A DNA stretch of 54,831 bases from CAZLFA01 sp964558665 (lineage in GTDB: Bacteria; Desulfobacterota; Syntrophia; Syntrophales; PHBD01). Shown piece by piece: positions 26,914 through 36,412 of the stretch (position 1 is its first letter; each line of letters starts with the position of its first letter). The position numbers were made by a program, and so were the translations under genes. The stretch covers positions 1-54,831 of the forward strand of contig CAZLFA010000021.1 in assembly GCA_964558665.1 (NCBI GenBank), given 5' to 3'. A model generated the notes under the pieces. The model was not told the DNA's origin. It saw nothing but the letters and a program-made list of their open reading frames with translations, and made no database searches.

Positions 26914-28716
26914 ATGCAAGACATAAAAAAGACAAAGACGCAGCTTATTGAAGAACTGACAGCAATACGGGGTCAGATGGAAGAGTTGAAAAAAGCCGTG
27001 ATCCTGTTCGGTCCGGAAGAGGACATTCTTGCAGTCGTTGGCAACAACATGCAGACAGGCATATACATTATTCAGAATGATCGGGTCATTTTTGCAAATT
27101 CCTACATATCTTTGTATTCGGGCTATTCCCGTGATGAACTGATAAATATCCCGGCCGTAGAGGGTTTTGTTCACCCGGATGACCGGGCTCGCATCAGAGA
27201 AAATGGCATCAGAATGCTTAAGGGTGAGGACTTAACACCCTACGAATTCCGCATCATCTGCAAGGACGGCAGCATAAAGTGGCTGATGGAGAAAATCACC
27301 TCGATAAATTACAGGGGGAAACTCGCCATCCTTGGCAACACCATGGACGTTACAGACAGGATGCGTACCGAGAATGAACTTCGGGAGATCAAAGAAGAAC
27401 TTGAAATCCGGGTGCAGGAGAGGACGGCGGAATTATCGGCAATGAATGATGCACTGATGGAAAGCGAGGAAAGATACCGAAGCATCTTTGAGAACATCGC
27501 CGAGGGTGTTTTTCAGAGCACGCTTGAAGGGCGATTCACAAGTATCAATCCGGCGATGGCGAGGATATGTGGATATGATTCACCGCAAGAGATGATAGAG
27601 AACATAACGGATGCGGCAAGGCAGATTTATCGCGATCCACGGGACCGCGAACGCATCGTGAAATTTTTGCACAGGCATGGACGCATAGAAAATGTGGAAT
27701 ATCAGGCACGACGAAAAGACAACAGGACTATCTGGGTATCCGTCAGCGGCAGGATTGTGCATAAGGGACATGGTTTTTCTCCCTACTATGAGGGAACCGT
27801 TCGGGACATCACCGAACGGAAAATCGCAGAGGAGAAGCTGAAAGAATCAGAGCAGCGCTGGATGGACATCATCGATTTTCTGCCCGATGCCACATTTGCA
27901 ATTAACGATTGCGGAGAGGTTATCGCGTGGAACCATGCCATGGAGGAACTGACGGGAATAAAAGCTGCAGATATGCTCAATAAGGGGGATTATGAATATG
28001 CCCTTCCATTTTACGGGAAGAGACGCCCCATGATTATCGATCTGGTGCTCAGACCGGACAACAAGGTCGAAAAAAGCTACAGGCTGATGATCAAGGAGCA
28101 GGATAATATTCTTATGATGGAAGCATTGGTCCCCTGCCTGCAGGGAGAGAATACATACCTCTGGGGTAAGGCAAGCCGCCTCTATGACGGCAAAGGCAAT
28201 ATTGTCGGCGCCATAGAGGCGATCAGGGACATTACAAAACACAAGCAGACGGAAGCCGCCATCAGAAAAAGAGAAAAGGAGCTTAAAGCCAAGAAGCGCG
28301 AGCTTGAAGATTTCAATGCCGCCCTCGGAATTTTGCTTAAGAAAAGAGAGCATGACAAAAGGGATCTGGAAGATAAGATTATGTCGAATGTCAAAATGCT
28401 GATTCTGCCGCATATTGAAAAATTGAAGGAAAGTTTGAAAGGCAGCAAGTCCCTCAGCCATATCAGCATTCTCGATGCCAATCTGCAGGAAATCGTTTCC
28501 CCGTTCGCCCAGAAATTGTCTGCACAATACATGAATCTGACCGGCAGGGAGATTCAGATCGCAGATCTCATCAAGGCAAATAAATCAACAAAAGAGATAT
28601 CTGAATTTCTCAACATTTCCGAAGGTGCTGTCAACATACACAGACACCGCATCAGGCAAAAGCTTAATCTTACCAAGAAGCACAACCTTCGCGCCTATTT
28701 TGGGAGCCTGGCCTGA
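26914..28716 (+). CDS. Multi-PAS transcriptional regulator with LuxR-type HTH
   Basis: 600 residues, cytoplasmic. A short coiled start (MQDIKKTKTQLIEELTAIRG) resembles that of the kinase at 12125. PAS domains begin near residues 40, 188 and 316, with coiled coils at ~150-180 and ~440-500. The C-terminus (543-600) is a LuxR/FixJ-type helix-turn-helix (LTGREIQIADLIKANKSTKE, then ISEGAVNIHRHRIRQKL). There is no kinase or receiver domain, so a PAS ligand or redox state would control DNA binding directly. Start 26914 is set by AGGAG 7 bases upstream. Target genes are unknown. Confidence 0.88.
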   Translation: MQDIKKTKTQLIEELTAIRGQMEELKKAVILFGPEEDILAVVGNNMQTGIYIIQNDRVIFANSYISLYSGYSRDELINIPAVEGFVHPDDRARIRENGIRMLKGEDLTPYEFRIICKDGSIKWLMEKITSINYRGKLAILGNTMDVTDRMRTENELREIKEELEIRVQERTAELSAMNDALMESEERYRSIFENIAEGVFQSTLEGRFTSINPAMARICGYDSPQEMIENITDAARQIYRDPRDRERIVKFLHRHGRIENVEYQARRKDNRTIWVSVSGRIVHKGHGFSPYYEGTVRDITERKIAEEKLKESEQRWMDIIDFLPDATFAINDCGEVIAWNHAMEELTGIKAADMLNKGDYEYALPFYGKRRPMIIDLVLRPDNKVEKSYRLMIKEQDNILMMEALVPCLQGENTYLWGKASRLYDGKGNIVGAIEAIRDITKHKQTEAAIRKREKELKAKKRELEDFNAALGILLKKREHDKRDLEDKIMSNVKMLILPHIEKLKESLKGSKSLSHISILDANLQEIVSPFAQKLSAQYMNLTGREIQIADLIKANKSTKEISEFLNISEGAVNIHRHRIRQKLNLTKKHNLRAYFGSLA

Positions 28717-28936
28717 AATTACATTTATTGTAACATTCATATAATATTATTTGATATTGTCTTTATATTTAATCTCCTGTATTAGTACCAATACGAATAT
28801 TCCTGAAAACCGCGCGGGCAGGAAAATACGGTAAGTATTGCTGATTTTTCACGACGCATCTTTTTTCCTTTGGGAAAAGTATAGTCGGCACGCCCGTCAT
28901 TTTGCGGATGGTATGTTCACAATTGTTCTGCTCGTT

Positions 28937-28970
28937 AAAAAGCCATGGGTGCTGACCGTGGCTTTTTTGT
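28937..28970 (+). terminator. Intrinsic terminator, possible end of a small RNA
   Basis: AAAAAGCCATGG (28937-28948) pairs with CCGTGGCTTTTT through one G-T wobble, followed by more T. It lies 220 bases past the end of the PAS-LuxR gene and 144 before the chemoreceptor. Upstream, TTTTCC/GGAAAA (near 28862-28878) forms another hairpin. The segment 28717-29113 has no supportable protein gene; it could be a long 3' end or an unrecognised small RNA. Confidence 0.7.
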
Positions 28971-29113
28971 TTTATTAACGCTTCGAAGCCAATTTCATTC
29001 CCACACATATATACCGTATGTGCAGTAAAGTCTGTATTATTGACGAGGGCCAAAGCCGCAAGCTATTTTGCAAAGAACCGACAAAATCTTGAGCGCGAAA
29101 GGATGATGGAGAA

Positions 29114-30964
29114 ATGAGGAAGAAATCACTGGGTTTTAAACTGATGTTCGGCGGTGTCATGGTCGTTCTTATTCCTATGGTGGTTGTTGGAATCTTTACG
29201 GCCCTCAAATCACAAACAGCACTTATGGAAGAAGCCAAGAGTAAAGCCGCCCAGGTGGCTCACGACCTGGCGGGCATGACACAACTGGTGCTTACGCAGG
29301 AAGTCAAGATGACTGCGGAGTTGTCGGCAACGGGGATAGTGATGGAGACAACGGCCAGGATTGCTTCCGGAGGAGTGCAGAACACTGCTGCGGACATCGA
29401 CAAGCTGAACAGAGAACTGACTTCCGTAATGAGCAAGATCGGCAGGGATTACGAAACAGTCTGTGTTGCCGACATGAGCGGCGTCATCTTCGCTGACGGC
29501 ATCGGCGGCAAGCTTAAAGGGGTTTCGATCAGTGACCGGGATTACTTCAAGAGCGCCAAAACAGGCAAGGCCGGTGTGGGCAGCCCGGTAAAATCGAAAT
29601 TGTCGGGCAATCCCATCGTGGGTGTGGCAAGTCCCGTGTATTCATCAACGGGAGAATTGGTGGGTGTTATTGCCACAATTCTCAAGATTGATTTTCTATC
29701 TCAAATGATCGGCGGCATCAAGATCGACAAGACGGGCTATCCTTTCGTTACCGACAGGACAGGCCTCGTTGTCGTCCATCCTAAAAAGGAATTCGTCCTT
29801 GAGTTAAACCTGGCGCAGCAGGAAGGGATGAGGGAGTTTATGACAAGGATGCTCTCCGCCAGGGACGGCGTGGAAGAGTATGTATTCAAGGGAACCCACA
29901 AGATCTGCGGCTATGCGACGGTGGATATCAACGGCTGGAAAATCGGCGTCACTCAGGACAGTGAAGAATTCCTGAATGAAGCACATTCCATACGCAACTT
30001 CATCATCATCCTTGGCGGCGCTTTTCTGGTCATTACAATCCTCTCTGTTATGTACTTTGCACGGGGAATCAGCGTGCCGATAACGCGGATAGTACGGGAT
30101 TTGACCGCGGGCGTGGATCAGAGCGCATCCGCCTCAACGGAGGTATCCACGGCCAGCCAATCCCTGGCGGAGGGATCATCACAGCAGGCCGCAGCCATTG
30201 AGGAGACTTCTTCGTCACTTGAGGAGATGTCATCCATGACCAGGAGAAACGCCGACAACGCGGTCCAGGCCAACAGTCTGATGGCCGAAACAAAGCAGGT
30301 TGTCAGCCGGGCCAACCAGTCCATGCAGGGACTGACACAGTCGATGGCGGATATCGCGGTGGCAAGCGAAGAGACGTCGAAGATCATCAGGACCATTGAT
30401 GAGATCGCCTTTCAGACCAATCTGCTCGCCCTGAACGCGGCCGTGGAAGCGGCCCGGGCGGGTGAGGCAGGGGCAGGATTTGCGGTAGTAGCCGAAGAGG
30501 TGAGAAATCTGGCCATCCGTGCGGCGGAAGCAGCCAAAAACACATCCGGCCTGATTGAAGGCAACGTGAAGATGATCAAGGAAGGCACAGGTCTTCTTGC
30601 CAGGACCAATCAGGAATTTAAGGAAGTCGAAGAAAGCGCTATGAAGGTGGCTGAACTGGTAGGCGAAATCACGGCGGCCTCCACGGAACAGGCGGAAGGC
30701 ATACAACAAGTGAACAAGGCTGTAATCGAGATGGATAAAGTCGTTCAGCAGAACGCTGCAAACGCCGAAGAACTGGCCAGTGCATCGGCAGAGATGAACG
30801 CTCAATCAGATACCATGCGCGAAGTCGTAAGAGAGCTTGTATATGTAATCAGCGGCGACAGCAATGCAGCTTCAGGCAGTCTGTCTAAGCATGCGAATCC
30901 GGCCGGGGAAGAAAATGGCAAAATTTATGCGGTTGAATCCTCCCTGAGGAAATTGATCGATTAG
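29114..30964 (+). CDS. Methyl-accepting chemotaxis protein with Cache sensor
   Basis: 616 residues, inner membrane. Transmembrane helix 1 lies at ~12-33 (VMVVLIPMVVVGIF) and helix 2 at ~296-318 (FIIILGGAFLVITILSVMYF). The ~260 residues between them form a periplasmic dCache-type sensor (FADGIGGKLKGVSISDRDYF, KTGYPFVTDRTGLVVVHP). The HAMP is reduced to a short GISVPITRIVRDL segment. The signalling hairpin tip is EIAFQTNLLALNAAVEAARA. Gln/Glu/Ala-rich heptads form the methylation regions. No che genes are in the window, so it must use a chemosensory array encoded elsewhere. The kinase gene downstream begins within about 65 bases. Confidence 0.94.
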   Translation: MRKKSLGFKLMFGGVMVVLIPMVVVGIFTALKSQTALMEEAKSKAAQVAHDLAGMTQLVLTQEVKMTAELSATGIVMETTARIASGGVQNTAADIDKLNRELTSVMSKIGRDYETVCVADMSGVIFADGIGGKLKGVSISDRDYFKSAKTGKAGVGSPVKSKLSGNPIVGVASPVYSSTGELVGVIATILKIDFLSQMIGGIKIDKTGYPFVTDRTGLVVVHPKKEFVLELNLAQQEGMREFMTRMLSARDGVEEYVFKGTHKICGYATVDINGWKIGVTQDSEEFLNEAHSIRNFIIILGGAFLVITILSVMYFARGISVPITRIVRDLTAGVDQSASASTEVSTASQSLAEGSSQQAAAIEETSSSLEEMSSMTRRNADNAVQANSLMAETKQVVSRANQSMQGLTQSMADIAVASEETSKIIRTIDEIAFQTNLLALNAAVEAARAGEAGAGFAVVAEEVRNLAIRAAEAAKNTSGLIEGNVKMIKEGTGLLARTNQEFKEVEESAMKVAELVGEITAASTEQAEGIQQVNKAVIEMDKVVQQNAANAEELASASAEMNAQSDTMREVVRELVYVISGDSNAASGSLSKHANPAGEENGKIYAVESSLRKLID

Positions 30965-31029
30965 TGCCCTCTATCTGTCAGTCATCATCACCGGAGAAAC
31001 GACGGGCTGTCCGGCAGAAATGCAGGAAG

Positions 31030-33447
31030 ATGAAAAGCAGAAAGACAAAAGCAGATCTATTGAAGGAAATCGACGCACTCCATAGGCGTGTTGAAGAACT
31101 TGAGAATGCCGAAGATTCCTTTCGCGAACGGGAACGGCGATTATTGGAAATAATCGATTTTTTCCCTGACGCCACGATGATTATCGACCGGAACGGTAAA
31201 GTAATAGCGTGGAACCGGTCTATTGAGATTATGACGGGAATTAAGGCAGAGGAAATAATCGGCAGGGGAAATTACGAATACGCTATCCCTTTCTACGGCG
31301 GGAGGAGACCTATCCTCGTCGACATTGCCCTTCATCCGGATGCCTCTCTGGAGAAGCGCTACACAACAATCGAAAGGCAGGGGGAAATCCTTTTCGGCGA
31401 ATCATACACACCGTTTCTCCGCAAGAGCGAAGGCGTCCATCTCTCCGCAACGGCATCAGTATTGCGCGATTTAAAGGGCGATACTATCGGCGCCATCGAA
31501 TGCATCAGGGACAATACGGAACGCAAGAAACTGGAGGAAGACCTGCTCCGCTCTGAAAAGAGATATCGCGATCTGGTGGACAATTCACCGGTCGGAGTTT
31601 ATCAAACACACATTGACGGCAAGATATTTTTTGCCAACCAGTTCTTCGCCGATATGATCGAAATCAAGTCGCCCGATGAATTGATGTCGTTAAATATGAT
31701 TGATTTTTACCTAAGAAAAGAAGATCGTCGGGAGTTCATCGCCATCTTGAAAACAGAAGGCATTCTGAGAAATCATGATATTGATTTTGTTACCGGTGCG
31801 GGAAATATAAGACACGTTCTTATAAGCGCCGTTCTTGATTATGATCTCATTTCCGGCACTGTAGTGGACATCACCGAGCGAAAACAGATCGAGAAATCAC
31901 TAAAAAACAGCGAACGGACATTCAGGGACCTCTTTGATAATTCTCCGGATCCCTGTTGGATAATAGAAGGAGAGGTTTTCACGGACTGCAATAACGCCGC
32001 CGTTCTCGCCCATGGATATCGCAATAAGTCGGAGCTGCTCGGCAAACGCCCCTGGCAACTGGCTCCTGAACGCCAGCCCGGCGGAGAACTTTCCATAGAA
32101 AAGGGCAAGAGAATGCTTGCCGAAGCCAAAGCAAAAGGCATTCACCGGTTTGAATGGGAGAAATGCCGGGCAGACGGTGGAACTTACACTGTCGATACGA
32201 TCCTGGCAACCACGATGATTCATGGCAAGGAGGTATTTTACTGCACATGGCGCGACATCTCGGAAAGCAAAAGGGCCGAGGAGGAAAGGCGGCAGCTTGA
32301 AAGGCAACTGATTCACGCGCAAAAGATGGAAGCGATAGGAATGCTGGCCGGCGGTGTAGCCCACGATTTCAATAATATCCTCATGAGTATCCAGGGATAC
32401 GCAGGCCTCGTTCTAATGGAAACCGCACCGGATAATCCTTCCTATCCCAAGCTGAAAATCATCGAGGAACAGGTTAAAAGCGGCGCGACTCTGACGCGGC
32501 AGCTCCTTGGCATTGCGCGGAGCGGCGTGTACGATGTAAAGCCGACGAATATGAACGATCTCCTGGAAAAAAGCTCCGGCATGTTCGGCAGAACAAAAAA
32601 GGAAATAAACATCAATAAATATCTGCAGGACAATATCTGGATCGTAAGAATTGATCAGGGTCAGATAAACCAGGTGTTGTTGAATCTTTTCATAAATGCC
32701 TGGCAGGCAATGCCGGAAGGAGGAGATCTTTTTCTGGAAACGCAAAATGTCCATCTGGATGAATCGGTTGTGGCGGCTTACAATATCAATCCAGGAAGCT
32801 ACGTCAGAATTTCCGTGACCGATACGGGCATCGGCATGGACGAGGAAACAATGGAGCAGATTTTTAATCCCTTCTTCACGACAAAAAAAGCCGACAGGGG
32901 AACCGGCCTGGGTCTGGCTTCCGCATATGGGATTATAAGGAACCATGGGGGATATATAACCGTGCGCAGCATGCCCGGCAGAGGTTCGACTTTCAATATC
33001 TTCCTGCCGGCATCAGTCGCCGAGCCGGAAGATGCATCAGCGTCAGGACCGGTTATGGAAAAAATACCGGGCAATGAGACGATCCTTGTGGTGGATGATG
33101 AAATCAATATTGCGACTATGATGAAAGATATTCTGACTTCACTCGGTTATCGCGTATTCTTGGCAGGAAGCGGTCAGGAAGCCATTTCCATATACATGGA
33201 AAAGAAAAAAGACATCGACCTGATCATAATGGACATGATCATGCCGGGGATATCCGGCGAGAAGGCTTTTATGTATCTCCGGGATATCAATCCCGATGTT
33301 AAAGTTGTTGTATCCAGCGGTTACAGCATAGACAGTCAATACCAGCAGATTCTGAAGGAAGGCTGCCGGGGTTTTCTCCAGAAGCCTTTCAATATCGAGG
33401 AGCTTTCCCGCAAGATTCGGGAAGTATTGGACAGTAATGTTTTATAA
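31030..33447 (+). CDS. Multi-PAS hybrid sensor histidine kinase with receiver
   Basis: 805 residues, cytoplasmic. Three PAS domains begin near residues 41, 178 and 298. The HisKA His is near residue 443 (GGVAHDFNNIL), followed by the ATPase domain (FNPFFTTKKADRGTGLGLA). The receiver starts near 686 (LVVDDEINIA), with the phospho-Asp near 734 (IIMDMIMPGISG). The start at 31030 (MKSRKTKADLLKEID) is chosen by analogy with the related sensors in this window, although AGGA is close to it; a GTG at 30964 would add 22 residues. It is a paralogue of the kinase at 12125 and follows the chemoreceptor closely, so they may share a transcript. Confidence 0.9.
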   Translation: MKSRKTKADLLKEIDALHRRVEELENAEDSFRERERRLLEIIDFFPDATMIIDRNGKVIAWNRSIEIMTGIKAEEIIGRGNYEYAIPFYGGRRPILVDIALHPDASLEKRYTTIERQGEILFGESYTPFLRKSEGVHLSATASVLRDLKGDTIGAIECIRDNTERKKLEEDLLRSEKRYRDLVDNSPVGVYQTHIDGKIFFANQFFADMIEIKSPDELMSLNMIDFYLRKEDRREFIAILKTEGILRNHDIDFVTGAGNIRHVLISAVLDYDLISGTVVDITERKQIEKSLKNSERTFRDLFDNSPDPCWIIEGEVFTDCNNAAVLAHGYRNKSELLGKRPWQLAPERQPGGELSIEKGKRMLAEAKAKGIHRFEWEKCRADGGTYTVDTILATTMIHGKEVFYCTWRDISESKRAEEERRQLERQLIHAQKMEAIGMLAGGVAHDFNNILMSIQGYAGLVLMETAPDNPSYPKLKIIEEQVKSGATLTRQLLGIARSGVYDVKPTNMNDLLEKSSGMFGRTKKEININKYLQDNIWIVRIDQGQINQVLLNLFINAWQAMPEGGDLFLETQNVHLDESVVAAYNINPGSYVRISVTDTGIGMDEETMEQIFNPFFTTKKADRGTGLGLASAYGIIRNHGGYITVRSMPGRGSTFNIFLPASVAEPEDASASGPVMEKIPGNETILVVDDEINIATMMKDILTSLGYRVFLAGSGQEAISIYMEKKKDIDLIIMDMIMPGISGEKAFMYLRDINPDVKVVVSSGYSIDSQYQQILKEGCRGFLQKPFNIEELSRKIREVLDSNVL

Positions 33448-33541
33448 AATACCATTGCAGAAAGCAGGAGCGCCAAATATTAGAAAATATTACAGTCATG
33501 CTTGGTGAATGAACGTTATTTTTAATTCGACCCCCTCTACA

Positions 33542-33592
33542 GGAGATGGCCAGCTTGTCTTATCAAGCCCCTTCTTAAAGGCTGGCCTCTCC
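33542..33592 (+). terminator. Inverted repeat after the hybrid kinase, probable terminator
   Basis: GGAGATGGCCAGCTT (33542-33556) and AAGGCTGGCCTCTCC (33578-33592) form a long stem with one bulged base and a 21-base loop, followed by CTTTAATACTT. The T-run is weak, so termination may be partial. The rest of 33448-33695 has no gene. Confidence 0.55.
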
Positions 33593-33695
33593 CTTTAATA
33601 CTTCTATCCTGGATGAGGAACGGCCTCGATGGATAACTAAGCGATAATCACAGAACAGTTGCCGGGTACAATGACGTTACAAGGAGAATCGGGAC

Positions 33696-35207
33696 ATGGA
33701 AAAGAAGAAAAACGGGAGGCAAAAAAAAACGATTCCCGCAAAAACAGATAATGAAAAGCAAACGGACGCGCGGCTCCGTGAACTCCGGCAGACCAATCAG
33801 GCGCTGAGGGCGGAAATTGCCGAGTTGAACAAGACGAAGGAGCATTTAAAGGAATCCGAAAACAGATACAGGGCGGTATTTGACAGCATGATTACAGGTA
33901 TAGTCATCGTTGAAGAGGATACGACCATCTCTTTTGTCAATGCGGAATTCGAGAAACTGGTAGGTTGTTCCCGTAAAGAAATCGAGGGCAGGAAAAGCTG
34001 GATGGAGTTTGCTGCAAAAGAGGATATAAGCAGGATGCTGCTTCAGCATCACCTCCGCAGAGTCGATAATAATGCTGCAGAAAAGCATTATGAGTTCAGA
34101 CTCATTGATTCAGAGGGTGATATAAAAAACACCTTTCTCTCGATCGATATGATCCCCGGCACGAAGAAAAGTGTGGCGTCTTTTCTGGACATTACCGAGC
34201 GCAGGCGTGCTGAAGAGGCGCTTGCCGTAAGCGAAAAGAAATATCGCACAATATACGAAAACACCACCCTGGGCATTTTCGAAACCACACGGGCCGGGAA
34301 AGTCGTTCACGCGAATCATACGTTTGCAAGGATGTTCGGATATGAGTCCCCCGGGCAGTTGGTGGATGAAATCCATGATCTGGCAGTACAGATATATAAA
34401 GATCCCCGAACCAGGGCCGATATTATCACAAGCGTTCTGGGAAGCACCACGCCGCTCCAACTTGAAACCGACTTCAGACGCAGAGACGGCAGCACATTCT
34501 CAGGTATTCTGGAGATCCAGTCTTTTCATAGCGAAAAGAATGACGACATCCACTTTATCGGTTTTGTGGAAGACATAAGCCAGCGGAAAAAGGCGGAGGA
34601 AGGGCAGCGAATTGCGGAAGAACTTTACCGTACTCTGGCGGAAAAATCCTTCGCCGGCGTTTACGTGGTGCAAAACGGCAGATTCATGTTCATCAATTCC
34701 AATGCCGCACAATATGCCGGCTATACGAGAGAGGAATTAATCGGCCGGTCAACGGCGAAAATTATTCATCCGGAAGACCTTAAAATTGCGAGAGATCATG
34801 CCGTTGAAATGCTCAGCGGAAAGCGTGACTCACCATATGAGTTCAGGATTGTCACCAGGCGGGGCGAAATACGGTGGATCATGGAAACGCTGACATCGAT
34901 CAATTACCTGGGAAAGCCCGCCATCCTGGGAAACTCCATGGATATTACCGATTATAAATCTGTTGCAGCAGAAAGAGAAAATATCATTCTTCAGCTTCAG
35001 AAGGCCCTGCTGGAAGTCAAGAAACTCAGCGGTTTGCTACCCATATGCTCCTGCTGCAAGAAGATACGCAATGATGAAGGCTATTGGGAACAGTTGGAGG
35101 TATATATCCGGGACCGTACGGAGGCGGAATTCAGCCACGGGATCTGCCCCGAATGCGCAAAAAAAATCTATGCGGAATTTTACAAGGAAACTTCCAACGA
35201 TGAGTGA
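33696..35207 (+). CDS. PAS-domain sensor protein with C-terminal Cys-rich domain
   Basis: 503 residues, cytoplasmic. A Lys-rich start is followed by a coiled coil and three PAS domains, beginning near residues 52, 180 and 312. The C-terminal ~75 residues hold LLPICSCCKKIRNDEGYW and then HGICPECAKKI. This small Cys-containing module (two CxxC-like pairs, a likely zinc site) is common at the end of PAS sensors and response regulators of anaerobic Desulfobacterota. There is no kinase, cyclase or DNA-binding domain, so it probably signals by protein contact. The ribosome site AAGGAG lies 9 bases before ATG 33696. Confidence 0.85.
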   Translation: MEKKKNGRQKKTIPAKTDNEKQTDARLRELRQTNQALRAEIAELNKTKEHLKESENRYRAVFDSMITGIVIVEEDTTISFVNAEFEKLVGCSRKEIEGRKSWMEFAAKEDISRMLLQHHLRRVDNNAAEKHYEFRLIDSEGDIKNTFLSIDMIPGTKKSVASFLDITERRRAEEALAVSEKKYRTIYENTTLGIFETTRAGKVVHANHTFARMFGYESPGQLVDEIHDLAVQIYKDPRTRADIITSVLGSTTPLQLETDFRRRDGSTFSGILEIQSFHSEKNDDIHFIGFVEDISQRKKAEEGQRIAEELYRTLAEKSFAGVYVVQNGRFMFINSNAAQYAGYTREELIGRSTAKIIHPEDLKIARDHAVEMLSGKRDSPYEFRIVTRRGEIRWIMETLTSINYLGKPAILGNSMDITDYKSVAAERENIILQLQKALLEVKKLSGLLPICSCCKKIRNDEGYWEQLEVYIRDRTEAEFSHGICPECAKKIYAEFYKETSNDE

Positions 35208-35322
35208 ATTACTGCCCCCTGCCTACAGATTTTCCTGCGAAGATTATCAAGGGAAGGACAGGATGATCACATGAGAATTCCAGGCACATGGCTGCATGAC
35301 TAAAGAGAAGAGATTCTCTGTT

Positions 35323-36405
35323 TCAGCGGGTGTTTGCCACGTTCCGAAGTTTAAATATTCGCATGGGATTCTCTCTGCCGATTTTCTCAGCCAGATCAGG
35401 CGGGAGCTGCGCCATAAAGGCAATCGTGGGTTCGAGACGCCCCGGGGGCTGGCGCATCTTTGAAAGAGGCGGCAGGTAGAACTGGTCGCTGCCTATCATG
35501 AAGCGGTCCGGATATTTTTTCAGCAGTTCCATCCATTCGCCCTTTATCTTTTGTCCGCGCAAAAAGGGACGTGTCTCTTCCATGCTGTCCCTGCCGATCT
35601 TGACGGTCATATACAGATTCGGATGCTTTCCCAAAAGGTCATCCATGAGTTTTACCGTCCGCATCCCTGTATTACACCATCCCGCATGGGCCCAGATGAT
35701 CTTTGCCCGCCTGTTGTAATCCAAGAGCCGCTCAAAGGCGGCAATATTCGCCTTCAGTTGTGACGGCGTGTTCCCCCTTTTCAGCCGGCCGTCATCCGGA
35801 AGGGGCATGTCTTTAGGAACTGCCTCCATGTGAAAGTCGATGGGCACGTTGTGACGGGCAGCTATATCGGCCAGAAGCAGAAACAGCGGATGGTCAGGCG
35901 GGGCCGTTTCGTAAGGGTGAGAAGAACTGAGGGAGAAATGTTCAGCCGTTACCTCTCCGAAGCCTGATGCACCCATGGCAATGTACTTTTCCGCCTGTTC
36001 CTCGAACCGTTTGCGGACCTCCGGGCTGACAGCGTTCGATGCGGCGTTTTTCTGGATCATTGCATTCAAAGTGCCGCCGCCGGCTAAAAAAGCAAAGCGA
36101 TGTGGATACTCTTTAATTGCAGACATGAAATCGCCGGCATCAAAGACATCTCTCTGTCCTTCCGTGAAAGGCGGGGGCATGACAATAATCATGGATATGC
36201 CCGCCTTGTCCATACTGGAAAGCGCTGCCTTCACGGCACCGGGAAAATCCGTGATACCGAAACTGCCGCCGGTCATACCGAAGATATGGTTGTGGGCATC
36301 TATATAACCCTTTGCTGCCGGTTCCACCCGGGCGGAAGGCGGGAAAATCAGAAAAGCAGCCAGGATTGTGAATGCCAGTATGTTCACCGTGTATTTCGTT
36401 TTCAT
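35323..36405 (-). CDS. Exported amidohydrolase-family (TIM-barrel) protein
   Basis: 360 residues. The N-terminus is a signal peptide (VNILAFTILAAFLIFPPSA), so the enzyme is periplasmic or anchored. Metal-binding motifs of the amidohydrolase_2 family are visible: IDAHNHIFG (HxH), DFHMEA, IIWAHAGW and MIGSDQFY (the catalytic Asp). The reaction could be a decarboxylation or hydrolysis. Start 36405 is set by the signal peptide; the upstream part of the frame overlaps the preceding gene and is not plausible. It lies 7 bases after the DUF116 gene on the same strand. Confidence 0.78.
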   Translation of the reverse strand: MKTKYTVNILAFTILAAFLIFPPSARVEPAAKGYIDAHNHIFGMTGGSFGITDFPGAVKAALSSMDKAGISMIIVMPPPFTEGQRDVFDAGDFMSAIKEYPHRFAFLAGGGTLNAMIQKNAASNAVSPEVRKRFEEQAEKYIAMGASGFGEVTAEHFSLSSSHPYETAPPDHPLFLLLADIAARHNVPIDFHMEAVPKDMPLPDDGRLKRGNTPSQLKANIAAFERLLDYNRRAKIIWAHAGWCNTGMRTVKLMDDLLGKHPNLYMTVKIGRDSMEETRPFLRGQKIKGEWMELLKKYPDRFMIGSDQFYLPPLSKMRQPPGRLEPTIAFMAQLPPDLAEKIGRENPMRIFKLRNVANTR

Positions 36406-36412
36406 TATCGAT

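Noticed and set aside
28980..29113. c-di-GMP riboswitch ahead of the chemoreceptor
   Set aside because: The segment has purine-rich GGGCCAAAGCC-like text, but the conserved core of that class (GGCAAACC, GACGCAAAGC) is not there.
30230..30805. A 191-residue open frame antisense to the chemoreceptor
   Set aside because: It is a shadow of the repetitive signalling-domain codons; no independent start signals.
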